A DNA stretch of 64,000 bases from Salvia splendens (GCF_004379255.2 NC_056047.1:27852293-27916292), one strand, 5' to 3'. Positions 1-11,500 are shown, counted from the stretch's first letter. Made by a program: numbers and translations. Notes: generated from the letters alone by a model not told the origin.

Positions 1-1
1 G

Positions 2-871
2 AGAGAATTTGATGAATGGTTTGAAGGTACATCCCCCCGCCTTTCAATCAATGACACAATCCCAACGAGAATTGAAGTTTGGATGCAAAGATGCAATCAG
101 CCGAATAGGAAGCACCTTAGCCGAGCCATGCCCTACCTCATCCTATGGTTCATCTGGTCGGAGAGGAATAGGAGCCGACACCAAGATACAAGATTTAAAC
201 CCCACAATGTAATATGGCAGGTCCACATGTACATCCGGAATTCTATGGTAAACGGGTGCCTGAAGCCGAAGCACTGGCGAGGAGTTAAACTTGGAATTAA
301 CATCCCTCAACAAGCGGAAGCCATTCGGGCGTTGCCTCTCGCCATGGCGATCAAATGGGAGCCACCGGACCCCCCTTGGATTAAAGTGAATACGGATGGT
401 TCCTTCAATGAAGCGATCAACAAAGCAGGAGGGGGAGGAGTCATTCGCGATTTCTCGGGTAAAATGCTTGTGGCCTTTTGCATACCTTTTGAAGCACAAT
501 CGGCTCTGGAGGCGGAATTGTTGGCAATGATCCACGGGCTGAACATCGCCAAGGAATTTGGCCTCCCTATTTGGATCGAATCAGACGCTGAACAAGCTAT
601 CAAATTGATTAATGGGGCAGGATGGGGACCGGCGCTAGCCCGGGAAGCCATGGCGCATCTGATCCTTCTTAAGCGCCAACTTAAATTCCGTGCCACCTTC
701 ATTCACCGGGAGGGAAACAAGGCGGCAGATTTCCTTGCGAGAATGGGACTAGGGAGAGATAGAGGCCAACAAATGCAACAAGACTCGGTGCCGAGAGAGC
801 TTGCGGACCTCGTCCGCATGGATCAAATGGGCCTTTCACATGTTCGTACCCTAGGAAGGGACGGGGACTAG
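2..871 (+). CDS. LINE-A ORF2 C-terminus: RNase H domain (partial)
   Basis: The frame is open from the window edge to the TAG at 869-871, about 289 codons. It starts in the linker after the zinc-knuckle region (EFDEWFEG) and continues through a basic linker (KPKHWRGVKLGINIP) into an RNase H fold. The acidic catalytic positions are visible: NTDGSF near nt 390, SALEAELLAM near 505, ESDAEQAIKL near 580, and HREGNKAADF near 705. A C-terminal RNase H of this kind is known from a subset of plant L1 LINEs, where it is thought to remove RNA from the RNA-DNA hybrid made during target-primed reverse transcription. No frameshift or stop is seen in the visible part. The endonuclease and reverse transcriptase lie outside the window. 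Confidence 0.9.
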   Translation, partial: REFDEWFEGTSPRLSINDTIPTRIEVWMQRCNQPNRKHLSRAMPYLILWFIWSERNRSRHQDTRFKPHNVIWQVHMYIRNSMVNGCLKPKHWRGVKLGINIPQQAEAIRALPLAMAIKWEPPDPPWIKVNTDGSFNEAINKAGGGGVIRDFSGKMLVAFCIPFEAQSALEAELLAMIHGLNIAKEFGLPIWIESDAEQAIKLINGAGWGPALAREAMAHLILLKRQLKFRATFIHREGNKAADFLARMGLGRDRGQQMQQDSVPRELADLVRMDQMGLSHVRTLGRDGD

Positions 872-916
872 AATTGTTTTCACTTGCTTCTTGTAATTTT
901 GTCGGGAGTATGATGA

Positions 917-941
917 GGTCCGACCCTTGTGGGATCGGACC
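917..941 (+). other. LINE-A 3' UTR hairpin
   Basis: GGTCCGA (917-923) pairs with TCGGACC (935-941); inside it CCC and GGG can extend the stem around TTGT. The same hairpin occurs in LINE-D, LINE-E and LINE-L, and with a changed inner pair in LINE-K and LINE-J. It may help ORF2 protein recognise its own RNA (inference). Confidence 0.7.
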
Positions 942-1062
942 GCATACTACTCTTGGTTTTTGTCTTGGCACACCACCTTCGGGTGTGGCCGCGCTTTGTA
1001 ATTACCTCATTTTGAAATATAGGGATGAGGGACCCACGAACCCTCCACCGTAAAGGTGTTTG

Positions 1063-1100
<38 letters not shown>

Positions 1101-1103
<3 letters not shown>

Positions 1104-4100
1104 CATGCTAGTCACATTCTTTTGGGGAGGCCATGGCAGTTTGATCGTAGAGTGACTTATGATGGATTTCACAACCACTACACCTTCAAGCACAACAACA
1201 AGTCTATTATGCTTATGTCTTTAACACCTCAACAAGTTCAAGAGGACCAACAGAAATTGTCACAAGCAAGGAGAGCTCGTGAGGTTGAGAGGAAAAGAAG
1301 TGAGAGCATTGAAAAAGAGTCGAGTGAAAAAAAGAGTCGAGAGAAAAGTAAGAATGAGAGGAAAAAAGGTGAGGGCATTGAAAAAGAGTCAAGCGAAAAG
1401 AGTCCGAATGAAAAAAAGAACTTTTATGTGGGAGCAAGAGAAATAAAGAGTGCAATAGTTGAAAAAAAGAGTGTTTTCATCTTAGTGTACAAACAGTCTT
1501 TGTTTACCACTAACGAATTAACCACTTCTTTGCCAAGTGCTTTTGTGTCTCTTTTACAGGAATTCGAAGATGTTTTTCCCGTGGAAGAATCAAGTGGATT
1601 ACCGCCATTAAGAGGTATTGAACACCAAATTGACCTTATTCCCGGGGCAGTTCTACCAAATCGACCAGCCTATAGAGCCAATCCCGAAGAGACTAAGGAA
1701 ATTCAAAGGCAAGTGCAAGAGTTGTTGGACAATGGAAAAATCCGTGAGAGCATGAGTCCATGTGCTGTTCCGGTAATTGTTGTTTCTAAGAAAGATGGAT
1801 CATGGAGGATGTGCATCGACTGCCGAGCAATCAACAAAATCACGGTAAAGTATCGCTATCCTATTCCTAGGCTAGATGATATGCTTGATGAATTGCATGG
1901 TTCTGTTGTGTTTAGTAAGATCGATTTGAAAAGTGGTTATCATCAAATTCGAATTAGAGAAGGAGACGAATGGAAAACAGCCTTTAAAACAAAATTTGGT
2001 CTATATGAGTGGTTAGTAATGCCTTTTGGTTTAACTAATGCACCAAGTACTTTCATGAGGTTGATGCACCATGTTTTGAGAAAATTCATTGGAAAATTTG
2101 TGGTTGTTTATTTTGATGATATTCTTGTCTATAGCAAAAATGTGAATGAACATCTTAACCATGTGCGTGCAGTTTTGGATACCTTACGAAAAGAATCATT
2201 GTATGCAAATCTCAAAAAGTGTTCTTTTTGCATGGATAAAGTTGTTTTTCTGGGTTTTGTTATAAGTGCTAATGGGATTGAAATGGAAAAAGAGAAGGTG
2301 AAAGCTATTTTAGAATGGCCAATTCCTCAAAATGTAGCACAAGTTAGAAGTTTTCATGGTCTTGCTAGTTTTTATAGGAGGTTTGTCAAGGATTTTAGTA
2401 CAATTGCTGCACCTTTGAATGAAATTGTGAAAAAAGGATGTTTGTTTTTATTGGGGAGAAAAACAAGAACATGCTTTTAATCTCCTTAAGGAAAAACTTA
2501 CAACTGCACCAATTCTTTCTTTGCCTAACTTTGATAACATGTTTGAGCTTGAATGTGATGCATCTGGGGTAGGCATAGGAGCTGTTTTGTTGCAGGATAG
2601 GAAGCCAATCGCGTACTTTAGCGAAAAGTTGAAAGGAGCTCAATTGAACTATCCAACGTATGACAAGGAGTTATATGCTTTGGTTAGAGCTTTGGAAACA
2701 TGGCAGCATTACTTGTGGCCTAGAGAGTTTGTAATTCACACGGATCATGAATCTCTCAAGTACTTGAAAGGTCAAGGTAAGCTTAGCAAGAGACATGTTA
2801 AGTGGGTGGAATTCATTGAATCATTTCCCTATGTAATCAAATACAAAAAGGGAAAAGAAAATATTGTGGCTGATGCATTATCTCGGAGGTACATTTTGAT
2901 CACTACTTTGAGTTCTAAGTTGCTTGGTTTTGAGTTGATTAAGGAAATGTATGATAATGACCCGGACTTTTCTTCTATCTATTTAGCTTGTGAGCATGCT
3001 GCATTTGACAAGTTCTATAGGCATGATGGCTATTTGTTTAGAGAAAACAAATTATGCATTCCTAAAGGTTCTATGCGTGAATTGCTTGTGCGTGAAGCTC
3101 ATGGTGGTGGTTTAATGGGTCATTTTGGAGTCCATAAGACAATGAATGTTTTGCTTGAACATTTCTTTTGGCCTAAAATGCGTGTGGATGTTGAAAGAAT
3201 TTGTAAAAGATGCATAACTTGCATGCAAGCCAAGTCTAAATCACACCCACATGGTTTGTACAAACCGTTACCAATTCCTAGTGCACCTTGGGAGGATATT
3301 TCAATGGACTTTGTTGTTGGTTTGCCAAGAACAAAAAGAGGTAGAGATTCAGTTTTTGTGGTTGTTGATAGGTTTTCAAAAATGGCACATTTTATTCCAT
3401 GTCACAAAACTGATGATGCATCTCATATCGCTGATTTGTTCTTTAAAGAAATTGTCCGTTTGCATGGTGTTCCTAGATCAATTGTGAGTGATCGAGATGC
3501 TAAATTTGTGAGTCATTTTTGGCGAGTGTTGTGGAATAAGTTGGGAACTAAACTCTTGTTTTCTACTACTTGTCATCCACAAACTGATGGACAAACTGAA
3601 GTAGTTAATAGGACTTTGTCTCAATTACTACGAACTTTAGTTAAAAAGAACTTGAAAAGTTGGGAGGAATGCTTACCTTTTGCTGAGTTTGCTTATAATC
3701 GAAGTGTCCATTCTGCTACTAACTTTTCCCCATTTGAAGTTGTGTATGGTTTCAATCCATTGAGTCCACTAGATTTGATTCCAATACCTATTGAAGATCG
3801 TGCAAGTCTTGATAGAAAAGCTAAGGCTGAAATGGTGAAAAGATTGCATGAAAGGGTAAGACTCAACATTGAAAAGAGGACAGAACAATATGCAAAGCAA
3901 GCCAACAAGGGTCGGAAACAAGTCATCTTTGAGCCGGGAGATTGGGTTTGGTTGCATATGAGAAAGGAGAGATTTCCTTCGAAAAGAAAGTCCAAGTTGC
4001 AGCCAAGAGGAGATGGACCATTCCAAGTGATTGGAAAAGTCAATGATAATGCTTACAAACTTGACTTACCTGGTGAGTTTAATGTAAGTGCTACTTTCAA

Positions 4101-4377
4101 TGTTTCTGATTTATCTCCTTATGTTGGTGAATTAGATTCGAGGACGAATCCTCTTGAAGAAGAAGGGAATGATGGAGGTACACCCAAGCTGATCAACAAG
4201 GACAAGAAGATGGATCCATTAATCATTCAAAGTGGACCAATTACAAGAGCTAGAGCTAAGAAGATAAAGGAGTCCATGATGCTTTTAGTTGATGAAATAA
4301 AAGCCCAATTCCAAGACCATTCAACATTGGGCCAAATGGTGAATATTATTCAAGTTAGTGGGCAGCCCAATGCATGA
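1101..4377 (+). pseudogene. Gypsy-1 pol (protease end, RT, RNase H, integrase), frameshifted
   Basis: The order is protease end ([12 protein letters not shown]), a Lys/Glu-rich linker, RT with the YFDD active-site box near 2110, RNase H (ECDASG near 2553), then integrase with an HHCC zinc motif near 3100-3235 and the DDE core (MDFVVG, SDRDAKF, then the Glu region). The tail contains [10 protein letters not shown] near 4237; I see no chromodomain. Reading is broken at 2430-2435, where six A replace the five A of gypsy-2 (9855-9859), shifting frame between RT and RNase H. The remainder is open to TGA at 4375-4377. The tail recalls CRM-type gypsy elements, but that is only a weak resemblance. 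Confidence 0.9.
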
Positions 4378-4939
4378 AGTTTTGAGTCAATATATATCAC
4401 ATTTTGGAGGCCCAAATTGAAGATAAATGATGCATTTTCGTCCAAGTTGGAGCAGCAAAAATGAAGAGTCATTTTTAAGTTACTTTTTGAGTTAAATAAG
4501 TGACTTTAGATGTCCTAAAGTCACACCAATAGTTAGGAGTTACTTTTCACTTATTATGAGTCATTCTAAAGGTCTTAAGTTGTACTAATGATATGAGACT
4601 TTCAAGAGTCCATTCTAGCCTATAAATAGGCTTGTAAGCATGTCATTTGAGGACATCATTGATCAAATACGAAAATAGAGTTTGTCTTGTGAGTTGAATT
4701 CTCTTTGTAGAGTTTTTCACTTGTTTGGAACTTATCAAGATACTTTGAGCAAGTTCTTGTGGCGTTCAACCATACCGAGGTTCTTGGCTGATTACATAGC
4801 CAACGGGTCGAGGTTTTCGAAGCTCTGGAAGTGGATCAAACCAGATTATCAATCAAGGAAATCCGCTGCCAATCATTATACGTGGGGTTCTTGGATCAAT
4901 ATATCCAACGGGTCCTTCGTCCTATCCCAATCGATATCA
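1102..4939 (+). mobile_element. Gypsy-1, Ty3/gypsy LTR retrotransposon, 3' part
   Basis: The visible part starts at the end of the protease domain, directly after the LINE-A poly(A), and runs through reverse transcriptase, RNase H and integrase to a 3' LTR ending in CA at 4939. The LTR end abuts LINE-B ORF2 at the codons for NMW, so gypsy-1 inserted into LINE-B. Its 5' LTR, gag and most of protease must lie left of LINE-A, outside the window. It is very similar to gypsy-2 over the shared length. Confidence 0.92.
4462..4939 (+). repeat. Gypsy-1 3' LTR
   Basis: Contains a U3 inverted repeat (GTGACTTTA at 4500-4508 and TAAAGTCAC at 4516-4524), a TATA box TATAAATA at 4621-4628, and an R/U5 part ending GATATCA at 4939. 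The right end is fixed by comparison with gypsy-3, where the primer-binding site follows the same point. The left end (TGAAGAGTC) is a guess: it gives 478 bp here and in gypsy-3, but no clear polypurine tract precedes it. Confidence 0.75.
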
Positions 4940-5668
4940 CCACATGTTTTGGAACCTGAACGGCCTACCCCCGCTGTTATGATCTGTCCCTTTGCATCTT
5001 ACCAACACAGGCCCATGGTCCGAGGCAATCCGGGGCAGGTTCGTCACCCGGGTAGTTTCCAAAATTTGTGCCCAACGTTCATTCACAAGAATTCTATCCA
5101 ATCTTTCGAAGAGACCATTCTTGGCCCATGTGAACTCCGACCCATCATAGCCCGGGTCTAGAATCCTGCAATCCTCAATAGCCTCCGCAAAGTCCACCAT
5201 TTCAGCTTGGCGGTTTGTTTCACTCCCTACTCTGTCTCGTGGATGGAGAATGGTGTTGAAGTCCCCTCCGATCAACCATGGTGAGCCCTCCCAAAGTATG
5301 GAGCACTCCCTCAATTCATCCCATAAATGAATCCGTTCGGTTCTTGTACATTTTGCATACACCGCCGAGACACACAAGTGACTAGCTAGGCGGGGGGATC
5401 CAAAGCGGCCGGATAGGGCCTGATCCGTGTCTCTCTCGACCAGGAAGCTGGCCCCTTCCTCAACAAACACCCAAATCTTCCCATTTCTATTCGATCCTTG
5501 GAAAACCAGCCCCAAAGCCTTTGAGAACTTCTCCGCGTTGGGGCTTGTGAGCGGCTCCATTATTGCAAGAAAATGAATATTATGAGTCTTAATTAGTCTT
5601 TTAAGAACATTTTGGGTAGGCGCGTTAGCAACTCCCCTAACGTTCCAAAACAAAAAGTTGACAGACAT
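4940..5668 (-). CDS. LINE-B ORF2 N-terminus: AP-like endonuclease (partial)
   Basis: The ATG at 5668 lies two bases after the ORF1 stop (TAA-TC-ATG). About 243 codons remain, all in the exonuclease-endonuclease-phosphatase fold that nicks target DNA to prime reverse transcription. Expected motifs are visible: FWNVRG near residue 6, MEPL (metal-binding Glu) near 37, GGDFNTI near 134, FTWAKNG near 184 and SDHGPV near 216. The frame is intact up to the gypsy-1 junction, where it stops at the conserved FQNMW. RT and RNase H are missing from this side. Confidence 0.88.
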
Positions 5669-5670
5669 GA

Positions 5671-8379
5671 TTAATGGGGAAGAGTCTTACCCGGTGACCG
5701 TGCGAGGTCCCCCTGATATTCCACCATTTGAAGCCGTTCCTCTCCAATGTATCCCTCCTCATGCATGATCATGGGATCATCCCCACCGGCATAAAGGATG
5801 GTTCGGGGCCTCCCCTCTTTATCTCCATCCCCCTCCACGTCATCATCATCTTCTAGGAAATCTTCCTTCTCCATGAGGGAAAAGTATTGGTTGGAGCTTA
5901 GGACATTTCGGGCTGCTTGGGACCCTCGGCCCTGTGCCGCTCCCCGTGTTCCCCCTCTCCAACTAGAAAACGCTCCTCGTCGGGAGGGCGTGTACCCATT
6001 CGTAGCCCCATGGGATTCACCTCCATGATGGGTAGAACTAGCCACCACTCCGACGGTTTTGTCGAAGGTATCTCGGCCATAGGAGCTCTCGCCCCTTTCA
6101 TGGACACTTGCCACCGGAGCCGCGTCAGAATTACCATGCATTTCGCCCATGATGTCCGGGCCTGACCACTCCCTCGGCTCGGGACCAATGGCCGAGGATC
6201 CGACTTTTGGCAGTCCTTTCGGCCCTTTGTTTTTCTTTTGATGTTTCCATTCTTTAGAGCTAGCCATTTCCTTTGGTTGTTCCGTTTTGTCCCTTCCCCC
6301 TTGACTCTCATGGTGTGGCTGTCTCGGCGTTACATTATTGTAGTTCCTCTTCGGGGGGCGTTCAACGTTACCCGCCGCATAACACACCTCACGTTTATGT
6401 CCAACATGCCTACATTCCATGCAATATGCCGGGATCTTGTCCCATTTCACTTTTAGCACCGTCTCACGGCCACAAATATCTAGAATGAACTCCTCGGGAG
6501 GTGGCGTCGTAATGTCAATTTCAATGAAAATGCGAGCAAACGAGAGTCTCGACTTGTTGGCCGTAGCGCGATCCACTTGTATCGGGTTTCCAAGCAATTT
6601 ACCGATTGCAAAGAGGGCGGCGTGATCAAAGAGGTGGATTGGGAGGCCAATGATGTTACACCAAACTGCCGCGATCGGGGATTCACAATACGCATCAAAA
6701 TCCGGGGACCACTTGAAAACCCTCATGGGGTGCCGATCAATAAACCACACCGGAGTCCCTTTCGGTCCACTTAGCAAACGGGCATAATCCGCCATATCCT
6801 CGAATTGAACAAATATATGCTTAGCATTAATATACTTCCATGTAAATCCTCTATTAAATTTGATATTATCTAGGGCCTTTTGTATTTGGTATGAAGTGGG
6901 TATAGAGTGGGAGAACTTACCCACAATGGCGTGCCCAATACTCAAGGCCAGCTTTTGAACTTCCGCTCCGGAGAAGTAGATTGCCGGAATGCCATTGGAA
7001 GTGGACGCAAAGCCTATATTTGGAATGTTATCCGGCTCGAACACTTTCGGCCCTTCGGTGTTCCGCGACATCCGAACCATATCCGCCATGCTCTTGGGAG
7101 CGCTTGTGTTCCGCGCGCCTTCTTCATTTCCTTCGGGTCGGGAGTTACTCAATGAGGCCTTGTGTCGCGCCGCCCACGCGTTGCCTAGTGGCTCTGATCC
7201 AGCCAAGGCTTGTGGTCCACGGTGCACGCACACGTCGGCCATCGTCGTGTCATCATTGGCCGACCTCCCGTCCGCATCCGAGGTCTTGTTCTCGGTTGGC
7301 TCAGCAGCCTTGTCGGGGGCCGAGGGCCCAGTCGTGGCTCGAAGTGGTGTGGCGTCCGGTTGTGGGGATTGGCTCGGGCGTAGCCGACCGCTCTCGAAGG
7401 CATCTCGGATTTTGCGAAACCGGCCTCGTTCCAGGGGGGGGGGGGGGGGGGGGAAATCCTCAAGTGATGGGCCATTTGCAACCAGGGGTGGTTCGGGGTT
7501 TGGTTCAGAGGACCATGGGAGGGCGAGGTCCGGTCCGGCCCTTTCAACAAGGTCCGCCGGCCACTTGTCTCCAAGGAAGGGCTGCACCACCATGGCGTCT
7601 AGCATCTCCGGCATGTCAAGGTTTGCTAGTTGCATGATGGAATCTTTCTTTGGCTGCACATGGGCTTCAACGGCTAGTAGTTCACGTGATGGCTCGGTTC
7701 GGCAAGCCACCAAACAACTTTCGGAAAGTAGGTTTGTTGTTGGCTCCATTTCGGGTAATTTGACTTTCACATCCACCAAGGACAATTGTACCTCCTTTTG
7801 ACTATCTCTCATGCATCTTGGACCTAGTGGTTGGTTGGCCCTATCTTTACCAATGCACACCCCGTCGCCGGCCGTTTGCTGGTCGGAATCCGGCGCCGCC
7901 GCGGCCGCCGTGGCTGTTCCGTCATCGGTGGAATACCCATCCTCCAAGAGGCCTTCTTCATTAGTGTTGGAATTCATGGTGCCCTTAGGGGAGGAGTTCC
8001 CCACTTCATCCATGTGTTGGCTCGCCGGAAAGATGGGACCCTTGCATTTTGGAGACCCGATGGTGGGGCTATCTTCTTCACCGAAATCAATCTTCTTCCG
8101 GAGTTGCTTGTCTTCCGGCATAGGTGAGAGTACAAACCTTTTCCGACCATCGCCTTTGGTGGAAGGGGCCGGGGTACTTTTCCTCTCTTTCACGTTTGTT
8201 TTCAAGGATTTCCTCGCCATTTTCTTGGAGGGAAGGCTTGTGGAGGAAGCCTCTTCCGACGTGAACGTCATTTGTTGGACCAAGGGAGGGTCCTCGGCCG
8301 CCCGGAGGACCATTTGCTGATCCGAGATGGTGCGGGGTTCCTCGGACCCCGGTGGAGGATCCGGCGGGTGTTCCGGCAT
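5671..8379 (-). CDS. LINE-B ORF1: DUF4283-like, CCHC nucleic-acid-binding protein, intact 902 codons
   Basis: This is the only uninterrupted full ORF1 in the window. The N-terminal half is Pro/Ser-rich and low in complexity. The C-terminal half has the conserved block from SMADMV through VGKFSHSIP, WKYINAKHI, HPMRVFKWSPDFD and IGLPIHLF (DUF4283-like, RRM-related), then a CCHC knuckle CMECRHVGHKREVC near 6390-6430. In plant LINEs this protein is thought to bind the element RNA. The tail is acidic. A run of 20 G on the plus strand (7434-7453) encodes a Pro tract where LINE-C has only two Pro. Start chosen at the ATG matching LINE-C (MPxxP). Confidence 0.9.
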   Translation of the reverse strand: MPEHPPDPPPGSEEPRTISDQQMVLRAAEDPPLVQQMTFTSEEASSTSLPSKKMARKSLKTNVKERKSTPAPSTKGDGRKRFVLSPMPEDKQLRKKIDFGEEDSPTIGSPKCKGPIFPASQHMDEVGNSSPKGTMNSNTNEEGLLEDGYSTDDGTATAAAAAPDSDQQTAGDGVCIGKDRANQPLGPRCMRDSQKEVQLSLVDVKVKLPEMEPTTNLLSESCLVACRTEPSRELLAVEAHVQPKKDSIMQLANLDMPEMLDAMVVQPFLGDKWPADLVERAGPDLALPWSSEPNPEPPLVANGPSLEDFPPPPPPLERGRFRKIRDAFESGRLRPSQSPQPDATPLRATTGPSAPDKAAEPTENKTSDADGRSANDDTTMADVCVHRGPQALAGSEPLGNAWAARHKASLSNSRPEGNEEGARNTSAPKSMADMVRMSRNTEGPKVFEPDNIPNIGFASTSNGIPAIYFSGAEVQKLALSIGHAIVGKFSHSIPTSYQIQKALDNIKFNRGFTWKYINAKHIFVQFEDMADYARLLSGPKGTPVWFIDRHPMRVFKWSPDFDAYCESPIAAVWCNIIGLPIHLFDHAALFAIGKLLGNPIQVDRATANKSRLSFARIFIEIDITTPPPEEFILDICGRETVLKVKWDKIPAYCMECRHVGHKREVCYAAGNVERPPKRNYNNVTPRQPHHESQGGRDKTEQPKEMASSKEWKHQKKNKGPKGLPKVGSSAIGPEPREWSGPDIMGEMHGNSDAAPVASVHERGESSYGRDTFDKTVGVVASSTHHGGESHGATNGYTPSRRGAFSSWRGGTRGAAQGRGSQAARNVLSSNQYFSLMEKEDFLEDDDDVEGDGDKEGRPRTILYAGGDDPMIMHEEGYIGEERLQMVEYQGDLARSPGKTLPH

Positions 8380-8597
8380 GGCTGAAGGAGAGTCAAGACA
8401 CCAGCCGCACCGGGGAGTTGAGCGGGGGTTGGTGAGGTGAGGCTCGAGACTGGTGGAGCGAGCCGGGGTTGTGGTTGTGGCCTTGGACGAACAAGGATGG
8501 TGGTCGGAGATGGAAGGAAGGTCGGCGTGGGGGGGTGGTCGAAAGGTGGATTATCGTTCAAAAGGGAGAATTGCTAGAGAGAAGGGAGAGCATCTCC

Positions 8598-11500
8598 GGG
8601 GAGGCCATGGCAGTTTGATCGTAGAGTGACTTATGATGGATTTCACAACCACTACACCTTCAAGCAAAACAACAAGTCTATCATGCTTGTCTCTTTGACA
8701 CCTCAACAAGTTCAAGAAGATCAACAGAAATTATCTCAAGCAAGGAGAGCTCGTGAGGTTGAGAGAAAAAAAAGCGACGGCATTGAAAAAGACTCGAGTG
8801 AAAAGAGTCGAGAGAAAAGTAAGAATGAGGGAAAAGAAAAAAAGAATTTCTATGTGAGAGCAAAAGAAATAAAGAGTGCAATAGTTAAACAAAAGAGTGT
8901 TTTCATCTTAGTGTACAAAGAGTCTTTGTTTACCACTAACGAATTAACCACTTCTTTGTCAACTACTTTTGTGTCTCTTTTACAAGAATTCGAGGATGTC
9001 TTTCCCGAGGATGAACCAAGTGGATTACCTCCATTAAGAGGTATTGAACATCAAATTGACTTTGTTCCAGGTGCAGTTCTACCAAACCGACCAGCCTATA
9101 GGGCCAATCCCGAAGAGACTAAGGAAATTCAAAGGCAAGTGCAAGAGTTGTTGGAGAAAGGAAAAATCCGTGAGAGCATGAGTCCATGTGTTGTGCCGGT
9201 AATTGTTGTTTCTAAGAAAGATGGATCATGGAGGATGTGCACCGACTGTCGAGCAATCAACAAAATCACTGTAAAGTATCGCTATCCTATTCCTAGGCTA
9301 GATGATATGCTTGATGAATTGCATGGATCTGTTGTGTTTAGTAAGATCGATTTGAAAAGTGGTTATCATCAAATTCGCATTAGAGAAGGAGATGAATGGA
9401 AAACAGCCTTTAAAACAAAATTTGGTCTATATGAGTGGTTAGTCATGCCTTTTGGTTTAACTAATGCACCAAGCACTTTCATGAGATTGATGCACCATGT
9501 TTTGAGAAAATTCATTGGAAAATTTGTGGTTGTTTATTTTGATGATATTCTTGTCTATAGCAAAAATGTGGATGAACATCTTAACCATGTGCATGCTATT
9601 TTGGACACCTTAAGAAAAGAATCATTGTATGCTAATCTCAAGAAGTGTTCATTTTGCATGGATAAAGTTGTTTTTCTTGGTTTTGTTATAAGTGCAAATG
9701 GGATTGAAATGGAAAAGGAGAAGGTGAAAGCTATTTTAGAATGGCCAATTCCTCAAAATGTAGCACAAGTTAGAAGTTTTCATGGTTTGCAAGTTTTTAT
9801 AGGAGGTTTGTCAAGGATTTTAGTACAATTGCTGCACCTTTGAATGAAATTGTGAAAAAGGATGTTTGTTTTTATTGGGGAGAAAAACAAGAGCATGCTT
9901 TTAATCTCCTTAAAGAAAAACTTACAACTGCACCAATTCTTTCTTTGCCTAACTTTGATAACATGTTTGAGCTTGAATGTGATGCATCTGGAGTAGGCAT
10001 CAGAGCTGTTTTGTTGCAGGATGAAAAGCCAATCGCTTACTTTAGCGAAAAGTTGAAAGGAGCTCAATTGAACTATCCAACGTATGACAAGGAGTTATAT
10101 GCGTTGGTTAGAGCTTTAGAAACATGGCAGCATTACTTGTGGCCTAGAGAGTTTGTAATTCATACGGATCATGAATCTCTCAAGTACTTGAAAGGTCAAG
10201 GTAAGCTTAGCAAGAGACATGTTAAGTGGGTGGAATTCATTGAATCATTTCCCTATGTAATCAAATACAAAAAGGGAAAAGAAAACATTGTGGCTGATGC
10301 ATTGTCTCGGAGGTACATTTTGATCACTAATTTGAGTTCTAAGTTGCTTGGTTTTGAGTTGATTAAGGAAATATATGATAATGACCCGGACTTTTCTTCT
10401 ATCTATTTAGCTTGTGAGCATGCTGCATTTGACAAGTTCTATAGGCATGATGGCTATTTGTTTAGAGAAAATAAACTGTGCATTCCTAAAGGTTCTATGC
10501 GTGAATTGCTTGTGCGTGAAGCACATGGTGGTGGTTTAATGGGGCATTTTGGAGTCCATAAGACAATGGATATTTTGCATGAACATTTCTTTTGGCCTAA
10601 AATGCGTGTGGATGTTGAAAGAATTTGTAAAAGATGCATAACTTGTATGCAAGCCAAGTCTAAATCACACCCACATGGTTTGTACAAACCGTTACCAATT
10701 CCTAGTGCACCTTGGGAGGATATTTCAATGGACTTTGTTGTTGGTTTGCCAAGAACAAAAAGAGGTAGAGATTCAGTTTTTGTGGTTGTTGATAGGTTTT
10801 CAAAAATGGCACATTTTATTCCATGTCACAAAACTGATGATGCATCTCATATCGCTGATTTGTTCTTTAAAGAAATTGTCCGTTTGCATGGTGTTCCTAG
10901 ATCAATTGTGAGTGATCGAGATGCTAAATTTGTGAGTCATTTTTGGCGAGTGTTGTGGAATAAGTTAGGAACTAAACTCTTGTTTTCCACTACTTGTCAT
11001 CCACAAACTGATGGACAAACTGAAGTAGTTAATAGGACTTTGTCTCAATTACTACGAACTTTAGTTAAAAAGAACTTGAAAAGTTGGGAGGAATGCTTAC
11101 CTTTTGCTGAATTTGCTTATAATCGAAGTGTTCATTCTGCTACTAACTTTTCTCCATTTGAAGTTGTGTATGGTTTTAATCCATTGAGCCCACTAGATTT
11201 GATCCCAATACCTATTGAAGATCGTGCAAGTCTTGATGGAAAAGCTAAGGCCGAAATGGTGAAAAGATTGCATGAAAGGGTATGACTCAACATTGAAAAG
11301 AGGACAGAACAATATGCAAAGCAAGCCAACAAGGGTCGGAAACAAGTCATCTTTGAGCCGGGAGATTGGGTTTGGTTGCATATGAGAAAGGAGAGATTTC
11401 CTTCGAAAAGAAAGTCCAAGTTGCAGCCAAGAGGAGATGGACCATTCCAAGTGATTGGAAAAGTCAATGATAATGCTTACAAACTTGACTTACCTGGTGA

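Larger units (their letters stand above)
1..1101 (+). mobile_element. LINE-A, 3' part of a plant L1-type LINE
   Basis: The left edge of the window lies inside ORF2. The element runs through the RNase H domain, a stop at 871, a 3' UTR of about 190 bases and a pure A tract of 36 bases (1066-1101). The last UTR bases (AACCCTCCACC, then GGTGTTTGATT) are shared with the other LINEs here. It lies inside gypsy-1, which resumes immediately after the poly(A). The 5' end and the left target duplication are outside the window. Confidence 0.93.
4940..8597 (-). mobile_element. LINE-B, plant L1-type LINE, 5' half
   Basis: Minus strand. A 5' UTR beginning near 8597, a complete ORF1 (8379-5671) and the endonuclease part of ORF2 (from 5668) are present; ORF2 is cut at 4940 by gypsy-1. 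Gypsy-2 sequence resumes at 8598 at the GGGGAGGCC that gypsy-1 has in its protease, so LINE-B inserted into gypsy-2. Its 3' end and the other target duplication are outside the window. Confidence 0.88.

Noticed and set aside
4682..5161. 159-codon plus-strand frame
   Set aside because: It runs from the gypsy-1 LTR into antisense LINE-B endonuclease, a chance frame across an insertion junction.
6981..7801. Long plus-strand frames opposite LINE-B ORF1 (up to 270 codons)
   Set aside because: They are shadows of the GC-rich, Pro-rich ORF1 on the minus strand; only ORF1 shows conserved LINE domains.
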